Positions 1 to 8,524 of a stretch of 33,667 bases of DNA are shown here, piece by piece. The stretch comes from Chloroflexota bacterium. Its GTDB lineage: Bacteria > Chloroflexota > Anaerolineae > UBA3071. Numbering within the stretch: position 1 is the first letter of the stretch; each line of letters begins with the position of its first letter. The stretch spans positions 1-33,667 of the forward strand of contig JACNHM010000279.1 in assembly GCA_014383605.1 (NCBI GenBank). The letters are read 5' to 3'. The translations under genes and the position numbers were made by a program. The notes below the pieces were generated by a model. It saw only the letters and a list, made by a program, of their open reading frames with translations. It was not told where the DNA came from and searched no databases.

Positions 1-100
1 CGCCCGCACCCAGCATCGCGAAACGCTCAACGATCGCTGCTCCGATTCCGGTCGCACCGCCAGTGACGAAGGCCAATTGCCCATCAAATGGTCCTGGCAT
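1..100 (-). CDS. SDR family oxidoreductase, N-terminus only
   Basis: This is the first 33 codons of a short-chain dehydrogenase/reductase, cut by the window edge. From the ATG at 100 the protein reads MPGPFDGQLAFVTGG and continues into ATGIG, giving the TGGxxxGxG dinucleotide-binding motif at the expected distance (about 13 residues) from the N-terminus. The active-site Ser-Tyr-Lys is outside the window, so substrate and activity cannot be judged. It begins 20 bases after the decayed alcohol dehydrogenase at 121-520, and the pair looks like the downstream end of the sugar-catabolic operon, where SDRs commonly oxidise sugars or sugar acids. The family is secure; the role is inferred from the neighbours. 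Confidence 0.8.
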   Translation of the reverse strand, partial: MPGPFDGQLAFVTGGATGIGAAIVERFAMLGAG

Positions 101-120
101 GTCCTCGTCTCCAGTCAAAT

Positions 121-520
121 CTATGGATACATCAACACCTTCAGCGACTGCTTGCCCTTCATCAGCGCTATGCCAGCATGGAACTCGGCCAAGGGCAGCC
201 GATGGCTAATCAGCCGTTGCCAGTGGATTTTGTCCTCAGCCATCATGCGCACGGCGTGCGCCACGTGCTCCGGCTGCGAGTCGGATGCGCCGACGACGCG
301 CAACTCCCCACAGTGGATCAGCCGACTGTCCAGGGTGATGGTGGATGCGCCTTTCGGCAGGCTGGCGAAAAGGCTGATCGCACCCCCCTTGCGTGCAAGG
401 CCGATCGCCTGTCCGTTCCCGGACCACCTCATCCACATCTTCAGCAGAGCCGGCGATCACGCGTACTCCGCGCAGTTCCCGCAGCAGCGTCAACCTCGGT
501 TCGCTGCACTGCACGATCAT
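121..520 (-). pseudogene. Decayed medium-chain (zinc-type) alcohol/sorbitol dehydrogenase, C-terminal remnant
   Basis: The tail of a medium-chain dehydrogenase is recognisable but spread over two frames. The first piece (about 520-430) contains CSEPRLTLLREL and AEDVDEVVRE, matching the second half of the Rossmann domain. The second piece (about 430-121) contains GLARKGGAISLFASLPKG, RLIHCGELRVVG, PLISHRLPLAEF and KQSLKV, matching the C-terminus of threonine/sorbitol dehydrogenase-like proteins. The GxGxxG loop expected between GDRVL (end of the ORF at 517-918) and CSEPR is missing. So is a stretch between VVRE and GNGQAIGLA, where the frame changes. At least two deletions have therefore occurred. 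No active enzyme can be made; the parent probably oxidised a polyol or sugar acid. Confidence 0.7.
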
Positions 521-918
521 GACATCAGCACGCGATCTCCGGTTTTCAGCCCTCCCAACTCCTGGGCATTGATAGCGCAGGAGAGGGGTTCGCTCAATGT
601 TGCAGCATCATCCGGGACCGCGTCGGGCACCTTGATGACGTTGCCGCCGGCCAGGCGCAGCTCGGTGTAGCTCCCATCGTAGGCATGCGGGCCAGGTGTG
701 GCCACTTCCACGTGCTCGCCGCCGCGATACTCGAAGCCCGGATCACCCTGGTATCTCCCGATCAGCGTTTCCTTGAAATATCGGCCAGCCCGGTATTCCT
801 TGAGCCCGATGTTGAGGGCAAATGCTCCAGGCAGCAGCACGTGAGATGCAACGCTGCGCACGTTCCAGGTATTCCAGCCTCTTGCCATCCGATTCTGCAT
901 ATCGCGATATCTGCTCAT
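517..918 (-). CDS. Chimeric ORF: MGH1-like glycosidase N-terminus joined to alcohol dehydrogenase middle part
   Basis: This 133-residue ORF starts at ATG 918 with a plausible purine-rich site upstream. Residues 1-85 or so (MARGWNTWN, SHVLLPGAFALNIGLKEY, TPGPHAYDGSYTEL) look like the N-terminus of mannosylglycerate-hydrolase (MGH1)-like glycosidases, normally several hundred residues long. From about GGNVIKVPDAVPDD the sequence changes to the middle of a medium-chain dehydrogenase (LSEPLSCAINAQE, LKTGDRVL) and then meets a stop at 517-519. The join falls near 650-665, at TELRL, which resembles both parents (the dehydrogenase normally has a YAEYLRL-like stretch). The glycosidase active site and the dehydrogenase zinc domain are both absent, so the product is almost certainly non-functional. 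Recombination or deletion, or a misassembly, would explain it. Confidence 0.6.
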   Translation of the reverse strand: MSRYRDMQNRMARGWNTWNVRSVASHVLLPGAFALNIGLKEYRAGRYFKETLIGRYQGDPGFEYRGGEHVEVATPGPHAYDGSYTELRLAGGNVIKVPDAVPDDAATLSEPLSCAINAQELGGLKTGDRVLMS

Positions 919-1044
919 TCGAATGTGTCCTCACTCGGCCTTTCTGTTACCCACACGAATACCGACAAGTCTGCTGGCCATGAGCAGGGACCTCACGGTG
1001 GATCGGACCGTCCTACCTGCCTTGGTGAATCCTCTCAGCGCGGC

Positions 1045-3336
1045 TCATTCCCCTACGATTGGAAAGCAGGTGAAGGTTTCTCCGTTCACCTCGTAGTAAG
1101 GCACGTACACATGGCCGGCATGTCCTTCGATCCCGAAGTGAAGAGGTTTGTCCTCAAGTGGCAGCAGGGCTGCGATGAGATCCTCAGGCGCGATCGACAG
1201 GCGGGCACAGGGCTGCCCATTGGACTGATGGTACCGGTCGTCCCCTGGGCCGACCAATGCCATCAGGAGCGGGCCGTATTCCAGGGCATAACGATCCCAG
1301 CCCTTGACCTGATCGAACCCGGTGTACCGCGTCAAACGGAACTGAGCGGGCAGGGCAAAACTGATCTGATCGCCATCCTCCCATTCTCGGTCGAGCGTGA
1401 CGTAGGTTCCGGGTTGGCCTTCGGCGATGAACGTGTCGTTTACCACCACTTGCACACGCGCGCCAGACCAAGCCGGCACCCGGATACGTACCCTTAACCT
1501 CGTCGGCGCGGCGGTTGCCAAGGTCAGGGTCACCCCGGGTTTGAACGGAAAGCCAGTGGCCGTCTTCAAACTCACTTCCCGACCACTGTGCTGCCAGGTT
1601 ATGGCTGAGGGCGCGTATAGGTTTACGTACAGCCCGTCTTCGGCAACCGAGTAGATATACTGCGGCAATCTGGCAATGAAGGGGACACCCATGACCTCGC
1701 AGCAGGTGTTGGCACACTGGGGCTTATCCTTGGCGCCGTGCAAGTGGTTGTGGTACCTGATCGAACCATCTTCGGCCTGCGCCGCCAGGATGACGTTGAG
1801 AATGACTTTCTCGATCTTGGCAGCGTAGCATTCCTCGCTCGGGTACAGTTGCAGGAACCGGTGGTTGAAGTCGGCCCAGAACACGCTGCCGCAGGTCTCC
1901 CCGGTGTGTTTCCCGAGGTAGTAGGACCCGGGAGGATAGGCACCAGGTCCCATTTCGCAGATGGCGATGGTGCCTCCAACGTGCTTGTAGAAGTCCGCAA
2001 CGATGCGCCATGCGCCCTTCGCAGCCTCCAGATACTTCGTCGCCCCCGTCGCTCGGTAGTGGTCAAGCCAGGCTTCGAAGGCGAGCAGCACGTAGGAATG
2101 GGGGGTGTGCAGGGGGTAATAGCCCAGGCTCAGCGGCTCAGCGTTTCGTGCCTGGTCGATGAAGAAATCCTGGACGAAGTACCGCTCGACCGCGACAAGA
2201 TCCTCCGCCTTGCCGACAGGTGAGAAGAACATCTCCAGCCCGCCCGCGTGCCCGTTGTTGCAGTTGTGAGCCGAACCGTAGAAATTGCCGCTTAGCAGGC
2301 GTGGGTAGTAGGGCGAAGCGTTCAACCAATCATAGAACCGGCGCAGGACATCGTAGGCGTTAGTGTTGCCCGCCATCCCGGCCGCGAGCAGACCCCGTGT
2401 CAGGCCTACGCGATCGTAGTTGCGCCGCTCATCCTGCCAGTCAGACTCCTGCGGTTTCATGTTGGTCTCGTCGTACGGCAGGCAATATCCATCAGCAGAC
2501 TGGCGGGCCTTGACCGTGTTCACAAACGTGTCGACGATAACGCGCATATCGGGCTGTTCGCCCCAGCGCAACGTATGGCCGGCCCCGGCAAGCATGCGAC
2601 CCTCCGCCGAAGCCGGCAATGTCTGCACCCACTTGTTGTCGCCGGCGTCGCTGTAGTATGGTTCGCCAAAGCAACGGTTGAGATAGGCGATATTCCGCTC
2701 GAAGCAGCCGCGCAGAAGGCCCGGTCCGAGCACAACTCCGCTTGCCAGCGCTGAGGCAGCATAGGCCACCGGCCTCCACGCCTCCGGCGCGAGGTAGGCC
2801 TTCGTCTCCCTGGTGATGGCGCGCAGTTCCGCTTCCGCCGCCAGGCGGAGGATCGCCGGATAGTCCACCGGCTGCTCGGATTCGAAGCCATCGATCCCCT
2901 GGAAGCAGTCGGTCGCGGCCTGATTCCGTTCCCGCTTGATCACGATCCGAAGCGTGTGGGTCCGTCCCGTATCCAGCCCGGTTTTCTCAAAGAGCATCTG
3001 CGAGGCGAGCGCGCTGGGCGCATAGGCGTCGACCGTCCGCTCCAGTACCCCGTCGACATAGACCTCGGCAATCCCGTGGTCGGGTCCCTGAGATCCCAGC
3101 CAGCGGACCGTCGAACCCCTGCAAGCCAGCACGCAGGCGCTGTACGGCGTATTGGAGCGATGGCGCGCCTGCCCAACCTGGTCCGTGGCCCCTTCCCAGT
3201 TACCGAAATAGAGCACTTTCGTATCATCGTGGCTTGTTGTCTCCAACCCTCTACAGGCCGATGTGTGTTCGTCGTGCATCCTCTCCGCCCCTTGTTCCGC
3301 CAACGCACCCAGCCGCTGGTCACCCTTCTTCACCAT
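1045..3336 (-). CDS. GH127-type beta-L-arabinofuranosidase with N-terminal carbohydrate-binding-like domain
   Basis: A 763-residue protein. Residues from about 38 to 130 (VLYFGNWEG, STVRWLGSQGPDHG, AEVYVDGVLE) look like a jelly-roll sugar-binding module. The rest matches GH127, whose characterised member HypBA1 removes beta-L-arabinofuranose with a zinc-held cysteine nucleophile. The signature residues are visible: E480-T-C482, and the Cys pair C545-C546 in NTCCEVMG, corresponding to the zinc ligands and nucleophile of HypBA1. No signal peptide is seen, so it probably acts on imported oligosaccharides. The start at 3336 lies 4 bases after the GH36 stop and fits coupled translation. An alternative ATG at 3279 follows GGAGAGG and would trim a poorly conserved leader. 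Exact sugar specificity is uncertain because GH127 relatives vary. Confidence 0.82.
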   Translation of the reverse strand: MVKKGDQRLGALAEQGAERMHDEHTSACRGLETTSHDDTKVLYFGNWEGATDQVGQARHRSNTPYSACVLACRGSTVRWLGSQGPDHGIAEVYVDGVLERTVDAYAPSALASQMLFEKTGLDTGRTHTLRIVIKRERNQAATDCFQGIDGFESEQPVDYPAILRLAAEAELRAITRETKAYLAPEAWRPVAYAASALASGVVLGPGLLRGCFERNIAYLNRCFGEPYYSDAGDNKWVQTLPASAEGRMLAGAGHTLRWGEQPDMRVIVDTFVNTVKARQSADGYCLPYDETNMKPQESDWQDERRNYDRVGLTRGLLAAGMAGNTNAYDVLRRFYDWLNASPYYPRLLSGNFYGSAHNCNNGHAGGLEMFFSPVGKAEDLVAVERYFVQDFFIDQARNAEPLSLGYYPLHTPHSYVLLAFEAWLDHYRATGATKYLEAAKGAWRIVADFYKHVGGTIAICEMGPGAYPPGSYYLGKHTGETCGSVFWADFNHRFLQLYPSEECYAAKIEKVILNVILAAQAEDGSIRYHNHLHGAKDKPQCANTCCEVMGVPFIARLPQYIYSVAEDGLYVNLYAPSAITWQHSGREVSLKTATGFPFKPGVTLTLATAAPTRLRVRIRVPAWSGARVQVVVNDTFIAEGQPGTYVTLDREWEDGDQISFALPAQFRLTRYTGFDQVKGWDRYALEYGPLLMALVGPGDDRYHQSNGQPCARLSIAPEDLIAALLPLEDKPLHFGIEGHAGHVYVPYYEVNGETFTCFPIVGE

Positions 3337-3340
3337 CGTC

Positions 3341-5359
3341 CTATCTCAGCCTTCGATAGTGAAACAGAAGGGCCCCCAGCTGTTCGGCAATCCGCACGTG
3401 CAGCCCCTCCTCGCTCAGTTGCCGGCCGGAGAAATGGCCCAGCGGACCCGCATCGGCATCGTGCAACTCGTAGGTGGCATCAACATCCAAGGCGTGCAGG
3501 GTGAAGGTTGCCGACTCGATCGGGCTGTGTTGCCGACGAAAGGCCAGCATGATGCCTTCGCCCAGGTCGGGCCGGTCATACTGCCAGGCTGCCCAGGCGT
3601 CGGCGGCCAGGCTGAAGGAGAGCAGCGGATAGAAATCGCCGTAGAAGTACTTGCGCATCGCCAGGGCCTCATCCATCAGCCCGCGAATGCGTTCAATGGG
3701 GAGGTCCGTGCCACCTTCAAGCGCCTGCGAACTCCAGTGTGTCACCAGGCCCGGGCCCAACGCACTGCGCATGGCATATGAGGTCGGCTCCGCACACACG
3801 GCCGCGCTGAGCGGGACCCAGTGCGCCAAACCGTGGGTTTGGGTCTGCATCGAGAGCGGGTCGAAGGGCCAGCACTGCAAATCGCTGCGCCAGAGCGGGA
3901 CGCTGCGCGAGATCGTCTCCAGGTCGATGCGCTGCCCACCTCCTGCGCAGTTGTCAATGATCAGACCGGGGTAGCGCGCCAGGAGCTCATCCCAGAAGGC
4001 ATAGAGGCCCTCGACGTGCCGGATTTCGGTCATGCCCACGCGATCGGGCGCATCGGCCATCGCAAACAACTCGGGCACGCGCAGGTCGTTGAAATCCTGG
4101 CGGTAGCAGGTGATCCCGCTTTCGCGGATCAGGTTCGAGACCAGGTCAGTGATGTGACGGCGGGCCTCCGGAATGCCCAGGTTGACCATGAAGTTGACAC
4201 CATCCGCGTTGCCGGATGGCACCGGGCCGATGAGCCAATCGGGGTGCTCCCGAACCATCTGCGTGCCCTCGAAGGCCCGCTCCGGTTCAACCCAGAGGAG
4301 CAAGCCCAGCCCAGCCTCCTGCGCGGCCGCGCCGATCGGCCCGAAGCCACTGGGATAAGCCTCCGGGTTGGGGAACCAACTGCCGACCTGTCTCATCCAG
4401 GCGCTGCTCAGTCCGTCGGCCGCCTCTGCGATGGGGCGGTCGCCGTACCAACCCGCGTCGATCCAGTAACACTCGGTCGGGATGCGGTTCTCCTTCAGCC
4501 ATCGGATCTTTTCGAGATGACTGTCCTCAGTACGGGCACCCCACGCCCCCTCGCAGAACGGCGGCTGCAGCAACTGCCCGTGGGGGTGCGGGGTGTAGTG
4601 CGCCAGGATCAGGCGCCGGAGCATGTTCTGGCTGCGGATGCGATCCCCTTCCCAGAACAGGAGAAGGATGCGGGGCGAGCGAATCTCCTCGCCTGGACGC
4701 AGCCTGAGATGCGTGCGTTCCATGCCAGCCTGCACGCGGATGCCCTCTTTCCGGCGTTGAAAACTGGCCGACCAGCCGCCGGTCCAACCAATGGCGCCGA
4801 TCACCCCGCCACTTCCCATCTCCAGGTTAAAAAACGGCAGATGGAGGGTCGAGGATTTCCCGGTGCGCGCGGAAAGCTCAAGTTTTGAGCCGCCTTGACG
4901 GAATGTGAGAGAGGCCTCCAACGGCGCAAAGTCGTCCCGCTGCGCGAGCGCGCCCCTGGCATGGTGGACCCGGCACAGTGCTCCCGCGTCCAGCGGGAAC
5001 AGGATATCGAGCGGTTGAATGTCAGAGAGGACCGGGGTATCCGTCTCCCCAGCATTCTTGAAGTACGCGACCCATTCCAGGGCAGGAAAATCCCTGTAAG
5101 CCTTGATTTCGCAACGACACGCCAGGCCGGTTTGCGGGTCAGCGAGCATGACTGTCTCACGAACAGCGTCCGGTACCTGCCTGGAGGGTTCTCGGCGCAT
5201 CATCCAGCCGTTCGTCGCGTCGTCCGGCAACCTGCGATCGGCGTAGCGGAAGGACACTGGGAAAGAAGACAGACCGGCGCCAGTGGCAGGGAGCAAAAAA
5301 GACTCGTTCAGCCAACTCCTGGCCGCCTGAAGTTCTGACGGTCTTACGATATCGCCCAT
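3341..5359 (-). CDS. GH36-family alpha-galactosidase
   Basis: A 672-residue clan GH-D glycosidase that would release terminal alpha-galactose (or a related sugar). The N-terminal beta-sandwich is followed by a TIM barrel carrying ECYWIDAGWYGD, GLLLWVEPER, YRQDFN and IDNCAGGGQRID. By family comparison D422 in YRQDFN is the nucleophile and D493 in WRSD the acid/base. Length is normal for bacterial GH36. There is no signal peptide, so it is probably cytoplasmic. GGGAG lies about 7 bases before ATG 5359, supporting this start. It is the first gene of a close pair with the GH127 gene (4-bp gap), suggesting joint processing of arabinose- and galactose-containing side chains. Substrate specificity within GH36 is not resolved by sequence reading. 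Confidence 0.88.
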   Translation of the reverse strand: MGDIVRPSELQAARSWLNESFLLPATGAGLSSFPVSFRYADRRLPDDATNGWMMRREPSRQVPDAVRETVMLADPQTGLACRCEIKAYRDFPALEWVAYFKNAGETDTPVLSDIQPLDILFPLDAGALCRVHHARGALAQRDDFAPLEASLTFRQGGSKLELSARTGKSSTLHLPFFNLEMGSGGVIGAIGWTGGWSASFQRRKEGIRVQAGMERTHLRLRPGEEIRSPRILLLFWEGDRIRSQNMLRRLILAHYTPHPHGQLLQPPFCEGAWGARTEDSHLEKIRWLKENRIPTECYWIDAGWYGDRPIAEAADGLSSAWMRQVGSWFPNPEAYPSGFGPIGAAAQEAGLGLLLWVEPERAFEGTQMVREHPDWLIGPVPSGNADGVNFMVNLGIPEARRHITDLVSNLIRESGITCYRQDFNDLRVPELFAMADAPDRVGMTEIRHVEGLYAFWDELLARYPGLIIDNCAGGGQRIDLETISRSVPLWRSDLQCWPFDPLSMQTQTHGLAHWVPLSAAVCAEPTSYAMRSALGPGLVTHWSSQALEGGTDLPIERIRGLMDEALAMRKYFYGDFYPLLSFSLAADAWAAWQYDRPDLGEGIMLAFRRQHSPIESATFTLHALDVDATYELHDADAGPLGHFSGRQLSEEGLHVRIAEQLGALLFHYRRLR

Positions 5360-5562
5360 GGGTTTTCTCCCTTCGCCAAGTCCTTCTTCTTGGTGCTTTG
5401 TGGCAAGCCATCACTACCTCGACCAACTTGCGCGCCACGTATGCTGTGCATCAGGCTCGGTCAGCTCCTGCCCAGGCGAGGGGATCCGGCCGCAAACGAT
5501 CCGTTTCTCGTAGTGCGGCGCACATTCGTTCTTTGCCTTTCGCGTGGGTTGGATTCTGCTGG

Positions 5563-6765
5563 TTATCTCAATGGACGGAAGAAAGCGCGGATGTCGCCCG
5601 CAAGCACGCTCTCCTGCTCGTGAATGGCGAAGTGCCCGCCGCGCGGGAACTCGTTGAAGCGCACTACATTGAAGTATTTCTCCACCTGCGACTTGATGAT
5701 GGGCACGATGTCCTTTGGAAAGGCCGCAATACCGGTAGGCACTTGGACCTTTTGGCCAGGTTGGACCGTCCAGGGATAGTTGTGTGACTCAATATAGATC
5801 CGGATGGCCGAACAGAAAGTATTCGGAATCCAGTACAGCATGATGTTCGTAATCAGCTCGTCTTTCGAGAAAAGCTCCTCGAAGTCCTGATCCCAATCGG
5901 TCCAGGCGCGGTACTTCTCGATGAACCAGGCCGCCAGCCCCACCGGCGAGTCGGTCATGGCATAGGCGAGGCTTTGGGGACGCGTCATGTTTATGTGGGC
6001 GTATGCTCCCTCGTGGAACCAGTATCGTTCCGCTGCCTTCCAGAAGCGGAGCTGGTCCGGATCGCTCGGTTTCACCGGCGCACCCCACAGCCCCAAACCA
6101 CGGATAATGTCGGTGTCCCGCTCCTCAGGCGGCACCTCGTCGCGCATCCGAATCCCCATGTAGTTCAGGTGGATGCCGATCAGCTCGTCAGCGTAGTTGT
6201 GCCCGAAAGGCCAGGCAATGATGCCGCCCCAATCGCCGCCCTCGAGCCCATAGCGACGATACCCCAATCCCTCGGTCATCAGCCGGTGATATGTCTCGGC
6301 GTGCCTGGGCACGTTGAACCCGCGCTCCTGGGGCGGATCGGAAAGACAGAAGCCGCACAGCGACGGCGCGATCACTGTGAACGCGTCGGCCGGGTCCCCA
6401 CCGTGGGTCCCGGGGTCGGTCAGCATCGGGATAATCCGATACAGCGTCGCGATGGACCAGGGGTAGCCGTGCAGCATGAGCAGAGGCAGCGGGTCGGGCC
6501 CCTTTCCTTCGACCTTCACGAGGTGGACCCCAAGCCCGTCCACGTCGGCCTTGAAGTGGGGATACTGGTTCAGGCGTGCTTCCTCCTTACGCCAGTCGTA
6601 TTCCTCCAGCCAGTAGCGGATAAGCTCCTTCATATAGCCCAGGTTCGTGCCGTAATCCCAGCCTGTCCCTGGAATCTCGTTCGGCCATCTCACCCTGAGC
6701 AACCGGTCCCGCAGATCGTCTAGCGCCTCCTGGGGAAAATCGATCCTAAAAGATTGGATATCCAC
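5563..6765 (-). CDS. Epoxide hydrolase-family alpha/beta hydrolase (EHN domain), copy 1
   Basis: A 400-residue protein with the two-part layout of microsomal-type epoxide hydrolases. An N-terminal EHN segment (WPNEIPGTGW, LKELIRYWLEEYDWR-like, residues 1-75) precedes an alpha/beta-hydrolase fold. HGYPW (99-103) is the oxyanion-hole motif, GGDWGG carries the predicted nucleophile D178, and GGHFA carries the catalytic H378 near the C-terminus. The start is GTG at 6765, with AGGAG 6 bases upstream. Its closest relative in view is the protein at 27565-28782, which shares nearly every motif, so this is a paralogous pair. Epoxide hydrolysis is the family reaction, but an epoxide makes little sense among sugar genes. 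The true substrate may be another strained or ester-like sugar derivative. Confidence 0.85.
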   Translation of the reverse strand: MDIQSFRIDFPQEALDDLRDRLLRVRWPNEIPGTGWDYGTNLGYMKELIRYWLEEYDWRKEEARLNQYPHFKADVDGLGVHLVKVEGKGPDPLPLLMLHGYPWSIATLYRIIPMLTDPGTHGGDPADAFTVIAPSLCGFCLSDPPQERGFNVPRHAETYHRLMTEGLGYRRYGLEGGDWGGIIAWPFGHNYADELIGIHLNYMGIRMRDEVPPEERDTDIIRGLGLWGAPVKPSDPDQLRFWKAAERYWFHEGAYAHINMTRPQSLAYAMTDSPVGLAAWFIEKYRAWTDWDQDFEELFSKDELITNIMLYWIPNTFCSAIRIYIESHNYPWTVQPGQKVQVPTGIAAFPKDIVPIIKSQVEKYFNVVRFNEFPRGGHFAIHEQESVLAGDIRAFFRPLR

Positions 6766-6875
6766 CGCTTTCTCCTGTCAGGTTTTCTGAGTCCGGTCTT
6801 GCAAAGTCGCATGATACCCACAAGGCGAAACGCCAATTCTGCCGAACCGAAGCGCAAGTCCGTGAATGGAGGGGG

Positions 6876-7667
6876 TCATTTCCGGTATACCAATAGCTCG
6901 CCCTGCGACATGAGATGTGGCCGGACTTCGGGCGCAAGCTCTTTGCAGGCATCGAGAAACTGCGCTGGGTTGCCGCCATGCTCGGCAAACATCCAGAAAT
7001 GGCATGGGATCGCGACCCTGGCGTGCGCGTCGCGCGCCAGCTTCGCCGCCTCAATGCCGTCCAGGTTACCGTACGCACCGTTGATCGGGGGCACGACCAC
7101 ATCAATGCCTGCGGCGAAGATGTCTTGCCACTTGTCCGGCCGATAAGCTGTGTCAGCCACCTGCCACACCTTGATGTCGCTGCACTGTACGACCACTCCT
7201 AGCGCCTCGGGCGCCAGGTCGCCGTGATCGGCATACACACCGGTTAGGCTCACGTCGTCGTAGCTCAACGTCTCGCCTTCGTGGATGATGGTGTAGCGAT
7301 CCCCAGGCACGCTTAGCTTCTCGAACTCGGCGCGACAGTCGGGCGCGGCCACGAAGTGAGTTCTGGGGTTGCGGGCGAACACTGGGATCGCGTCGTAGTC
7401 GAAGTGATCAGGGTGCGAATGCGTGCAGAACACCACATCGGCATCCACCTCCTCGGGAGCGATGGGCGCCGGCATGATGCGCTTGAACCCATAGAGCACG
7501 TCGCCCAGCATCCGATGGACGCAATCGCTGAGATAGGCATCCACGTAGACGATCTTGCCGCCTGGGGTCTTGTAAACGAACCCCGCCTGGCCCAGCCAGA
7601 GGATTGCCAGGCTGCCCGGCTCAACGTGAAGGTCGCGAATTTGCGCGACCAGTTTACTACTAGCCAT
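6876..7667 (-). CDS. UlaG-like metallo-beta-lactamase-fold hydrolase (probable sugar-acid lactonase)
   Basis: A 263-residue MBL-fold protein. The metal motif THSHPDHFD gives H83, H85, D87 and H88. Further conserved stretches are LWLGQAGF at the N-terminus, YADHGDLAPEALG, and CHFWMFAEHGG near the end. The combination of WLGQAGF and the late CHFWMF resembles UlaG, the cytoplasmic Mn-dependent lactonase for L-ascorbate 6-phosphate, and many uncharacterised relatives near sugar-acid genes. It starts at ATG 7667 with GGAGATAATC immediately before, 2 bases after the ABC ATPase stop. In this cluster a lactonase would open an aldonolactone made by one of the dehydrogenases. The lactone identity is inference. 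Confidence 0.78.
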   Translation of the reverse strand: MASSKLVAQIRDLHVEPGSLAILWLGQAGFVYKTPGGKIVYVDAYLSDCVHRMLGDVLYGFKRIMPAPIAPEEVDADVVFCTHSHPDHFDYDAIPVFARNPRTHFVAAPDCRAEFEKLSVPGDRYTIIHEGETLSYDDVSLTGVYADHGDLAPEALGVVVQCSDIKVWQVADTAYRPDKWQDIFAAGIDVVVPPINGAYGNLDGIEAAKLARDAHARVAIPCHFWMFAEHGGNPAQFLDACKELAPEVRPHLMSQGELLVYRK

Positions 7668-7669
7668 GA

Positions 7670-8524
7670 TTATCTCCGTGAGTCGAGGCCCAGGAATCTC
7701 AGGACTCTGAATATTCCGCCGACCCCATCAATTTCCTCGTCGTTATCCATCCCCGCGCCACGGCCGGGCTGATTGCTGATCATGGCCATGGCCAGGGTAG
7801 CCGCGTCGAAGTTGATCCGCTCGAAGGTGCCGGCCACGGTCCCATCGCGCAGTACCGTGATCCGGTCGGCAACCCCCATCGCCTCCTCAGGGTTCGGGGT
7901 GAGGTAGAGCGACGCGATGTTCTGGTCGGCCAGTAACCGCAGGATGCGGATCAGTTGACTGATCTCGGCGGGTGCAGTCGCATACATGGCCGGTTCGTCG
8001 AGGATTATCAGCCGTGGCCGTCCGCTGACCGCCCGGGCAATGGCCACCAGCCGCCTTTGACCGGCATCAAGCTCGCCCACGCCAGCATCCAGGTTCAGCG
8101 TCACCCCCAGCTCGCGCAGCGTCCCTTCGGCCCGTCGCCGGACGGCGTTTCCGTTGATCGCGAAAGTGCGGCCCGCTTTCCATTGTCCCATGCCGATGTT
8201 TTCCGCGACGCTGAGATTGGGGAAAACGCTGGGCCGGCGTGGGACAATGGCCATGCCGTTGCGGACAGCTTGATGCGGCGTGGACAGGACAACCGGCTGA
8301 CCAGCGATAATGATCTCACCCTGATACGCCTTGGCAGGGGAGAAACCGCCGAGGATCTTCATCAGCGTGGTTTTTCCCGCGCCATTCTGGCCGAGTACTG
8401 CGTGGATCTCGCCCATCCGCACCTTCAGCGAGACGTCTGCCAACGCCTGCACCGAACGGAAGGAGATACGGAGATGGCGGACTTCTAAGATGCTTGGCGG
8501 CTCCATTGGCCGGCCACAACCCAT
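7670..8524 (-). CDS. Single-domain sugar ABC transporter ATPase with degraded catalytic motifs
   Basis: A 284-residue protein resembling the first half of ribose/xylose-type (RbsA/FrcA) ATPases. Walker A is intact (GQNGAGKT, 45-52), as is Walker B with its Glu (LIILDEP, 172-178). Other motifs are altered: the Q-loop reads VPRRPSVFP where these proteins have Gln near 96, the signature is LDAGQ (152-156) rather than LS(G/V)GQ, and the H-loop His is Pro210 (YLTPNPEEA instead of YISHRLEE). The start at 8524 overlaps the aldolase stop as TAATG, with GGGGA just upstream; ATG 8506 is a weaker alternative. No permease or binding-protein gene is present. It may be a regulatory or decaying remnant of a transporter. 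Confidence 0.75.
   Translation of the reverse strand: MGCGRPMEPPSILEVRHLRISFRSVQALADVSLKVRMGEIHAVLGQNGAGKTTLMKILGGFSPAKAYQGEIIIAGQPVVLSTPHQAVRNGMAIVPRRPSVFPNLSVAENIGMGQWKAGRTFAINGNAVRRRAEGTLRELGVTLNLDAGVGELDAGQRRLVAIARAVSGRPRLIILDEPAMYATAPAEISQLIRILRLLADQNIASLYLTPNPEEAMGVADRITVLRDGTVAGTFERINFDAATLAMAMISNQPGRGAGMDNDEEIDGVGGIFRVLRFLGLDSRR

Noticed and set aside
5377..5397. CCAAG/CTTGG hairpin as a terminator after the start of the GH36 gene
   Set aside because: Only a five-base stem, no U-tract, and placed in the leader rather than after a gene.
5494..5506. AAACGATCCGTTT palindrome as a LacI-type operator upstream of the GH36 gene
   Set aside because: Single occurrence with an odd-length centre, no regulator gene in the window and no promoter pair next to it. 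The 203-base gap it lies in otherwise shows nothing I can support.
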